A stretch of DNA of 5,608 bases from positions 1 through 5,608 of the forward strand of contig VSNH01000156.1 in assembly GCA_009774215.1 (NCBI GenBank). The letters run 5' to 3'. The DNA is from Lachnospiraceae bacterium (GTDB taxonomy: Bacteria; Bacillota; Clostridia; Lachnospirales; Lachnospiraceae). The notes under the pieces were generated by a model. It was not told where the DNA came from. It saw only the letters and a program-made list of their open reading frames with translations, and did no database searches. Of the stretch, positions 5,028 to 5,608 are shown in pieces. Positions within the stretch are counted from its first letter, which is position 1, and each line of letters opens with the position of its first letter. A program made the position numbers and the translations under genes.

Positions 5028-5608
5028 TCAATTATGTTTCTTCTGCAGTATTATGAGAAGAGCGATGCCGACAAGCAGCATCAATACAATGCCTGAACCC
5101 CATAGAGACATTTCCTGCTGTTCTCCGGCAGGCTGTGTCATACTTTTTACTGCGGCATTGGATCCGAGACTGGCTGCAGATCCCTCGATCAAGACACCTT
5201 CTTCCTCGGGACAGAGCAAACCATAGGACACTGCATTTTCCTGCATATCCATAATATTCTCAATTGTTTCCGGCGCATTCGGATCGTCTGCCGTACCCGG
5301 CGCGTCCGAAACAGGTGGAACGTCTGTCCCGTCGGAAGTGTCTGATTCTCCCGGGGCATTTGGCATGTCCGCACTGCCGGAAATATCCGGTTTGTCCGGG
5401 GGATTTGGCGTGCCTGATCCGTCGGAATCGCCTGGCCCATTCGGTATATCCGACCCGTCAGAAGTGTCGGGTTTGTCAGGCGCATCCGTTGTGTCCTGTC
5501 CGCCGGAATTGTCAGGGGGCTCCGGCGTGTCTATACCGTCAGAACCGTCAGGAGCCTCCGGTGTGTCCGCTTCGCCTGAGCCGTCCTGTCCTTCAGACGG
5601 GGTGGGAG
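5028..5608 (-). CDS. C-terminal part of a repeat-stalk, membrane-anchored surface protein
   Basis: The minus-strand frame is open from the right edge to TGA 5028-5030, giving the last 192 residues; the start lies outside the window. The visible N-terminal 114 residues are a low-complexity acidic stalk of Pro, Asp, Gly, Ser and Thr in degenerate 12- or 15-residue units of the form xPxxPDxxDxSDGxD (for example TPEAPDGSDGID, TPEPPDNSGGQD). A short non-repeat region follows (115-165, one Cys in LLCPEEEG). A single hydrophobic helix (about 168-187) and a KKHN tail end the protein. This matches a secreted, wall-spanning protein held by a C-terminal membrane anchor. No LPXTG-like sortase motif precedes the helix, so covalent wall attachment is not supported. 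The function depends on the unseen N-terminal domains. An internal Met at 5364-5366 is not a start: it has no ribosome binding site and lies within the repeats. Confidence 0.8.
   Translation of the reverse strand, partial: PTPSEGQDGSGEADTPEAPDGSDGIDTPEPPDNSGGQDTTDAPDKPDTSDGSDIPNGPGDSDGSGTPNPPDKPDISGSADMPNAPGESDTSDGTDVPPVSDAPGTADDPNAPETIENIMDMQENAVSYGLLCPEEEGVLIEGSAASLGSNAAVKSMTQPAGEQQEMSLWGSGIVLMLLVGIALLIILQKKHN

Noticed and set aside
5189..5485. Minus-strand 98-codon open frame overlapping the surface protein
   Set aside because: It is an out-of-frame reading of the repeat stalk, rich in Arg and Thr, with no ribosome binding site.

Overview
The window looks like chromosomal DNA of a Gram-positive anaerobe of the Clostridia, most likely a Lachnospiraceae-type gut commensal. 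This is inferred from strong AGGAGG-type ribosome binding sites, a DinJ/RelB-type antitoxin of the kind common in that group, a LytTR plus DUF3021 gene pair, and GC-richer genes separated by AT-rich spacers. No rRNA, tRNA, CRISPR array, insertion sequence or complete mobile element is visible.

Layout from left to right. Positions 1-355 hold no convincing gene. They contain a strong leftward promoter with a ribosome binding site and an ATG that hits a stop at its fourth codon. Facing it is a rightward promoter/operator with a near-palindrome. That operator serves a DinJ/RelB-type antitoxin gene (356-542) broken by a +1 frameshift, with no toxin gene beside it. A possible coding remnant (509-631) follows. 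Next are an intact small cupin protein (695-1018), two consecutive RNA hairpins (1022-1118), and a full-length, catalytically complete Xaa-Pro aminopeptidase of family M24B (1165-2955). A strong hairpin at 2992-3042 separates this from the convergent genes on the minus strand.

The middle is a minus-strand two-gene unit: a stand-alone LytTR DNA-binding regulator (3524-3964, TTG start) followed by a four-helix DUF3021 membrane protein (3049-3513). This is the architecture of an orphan LytTR regulatory system, with a DNA-binding protein and a membrane partner but no histidine kinase or receiver domain. Its promoter region (3965-4322) is shared with a divergent class II aldolase gene (4323-4967). 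The spacer contains good promoter candidates in both directions and a pair of TTGCRTACGG direct repeats exactly 63 bp apart.

The right end is the C-terminal part of a minus-strand surface protein that continues past the edge (5028-5608). It has an acidic Pro/Asp/Gly/Ser repeat stalk and a C-terminal membrane anchor without a canonical LPXTG motif. A 12-bp perfect-stem hairpin separates it from the aldolase gene.

Most genes are ordinary housekeeping or accessory metabolism: peptide turnover, sugar-phosphate cleavage and a small metal-binding cupin. The most interesting candidates are the LytTR/DUF3021 module with its divergent repeats, the decayed antitoxin that keeps its operator, and the hairpin pair ahead of the aminopeptidase. 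No clearly new multi-gene system is evident.
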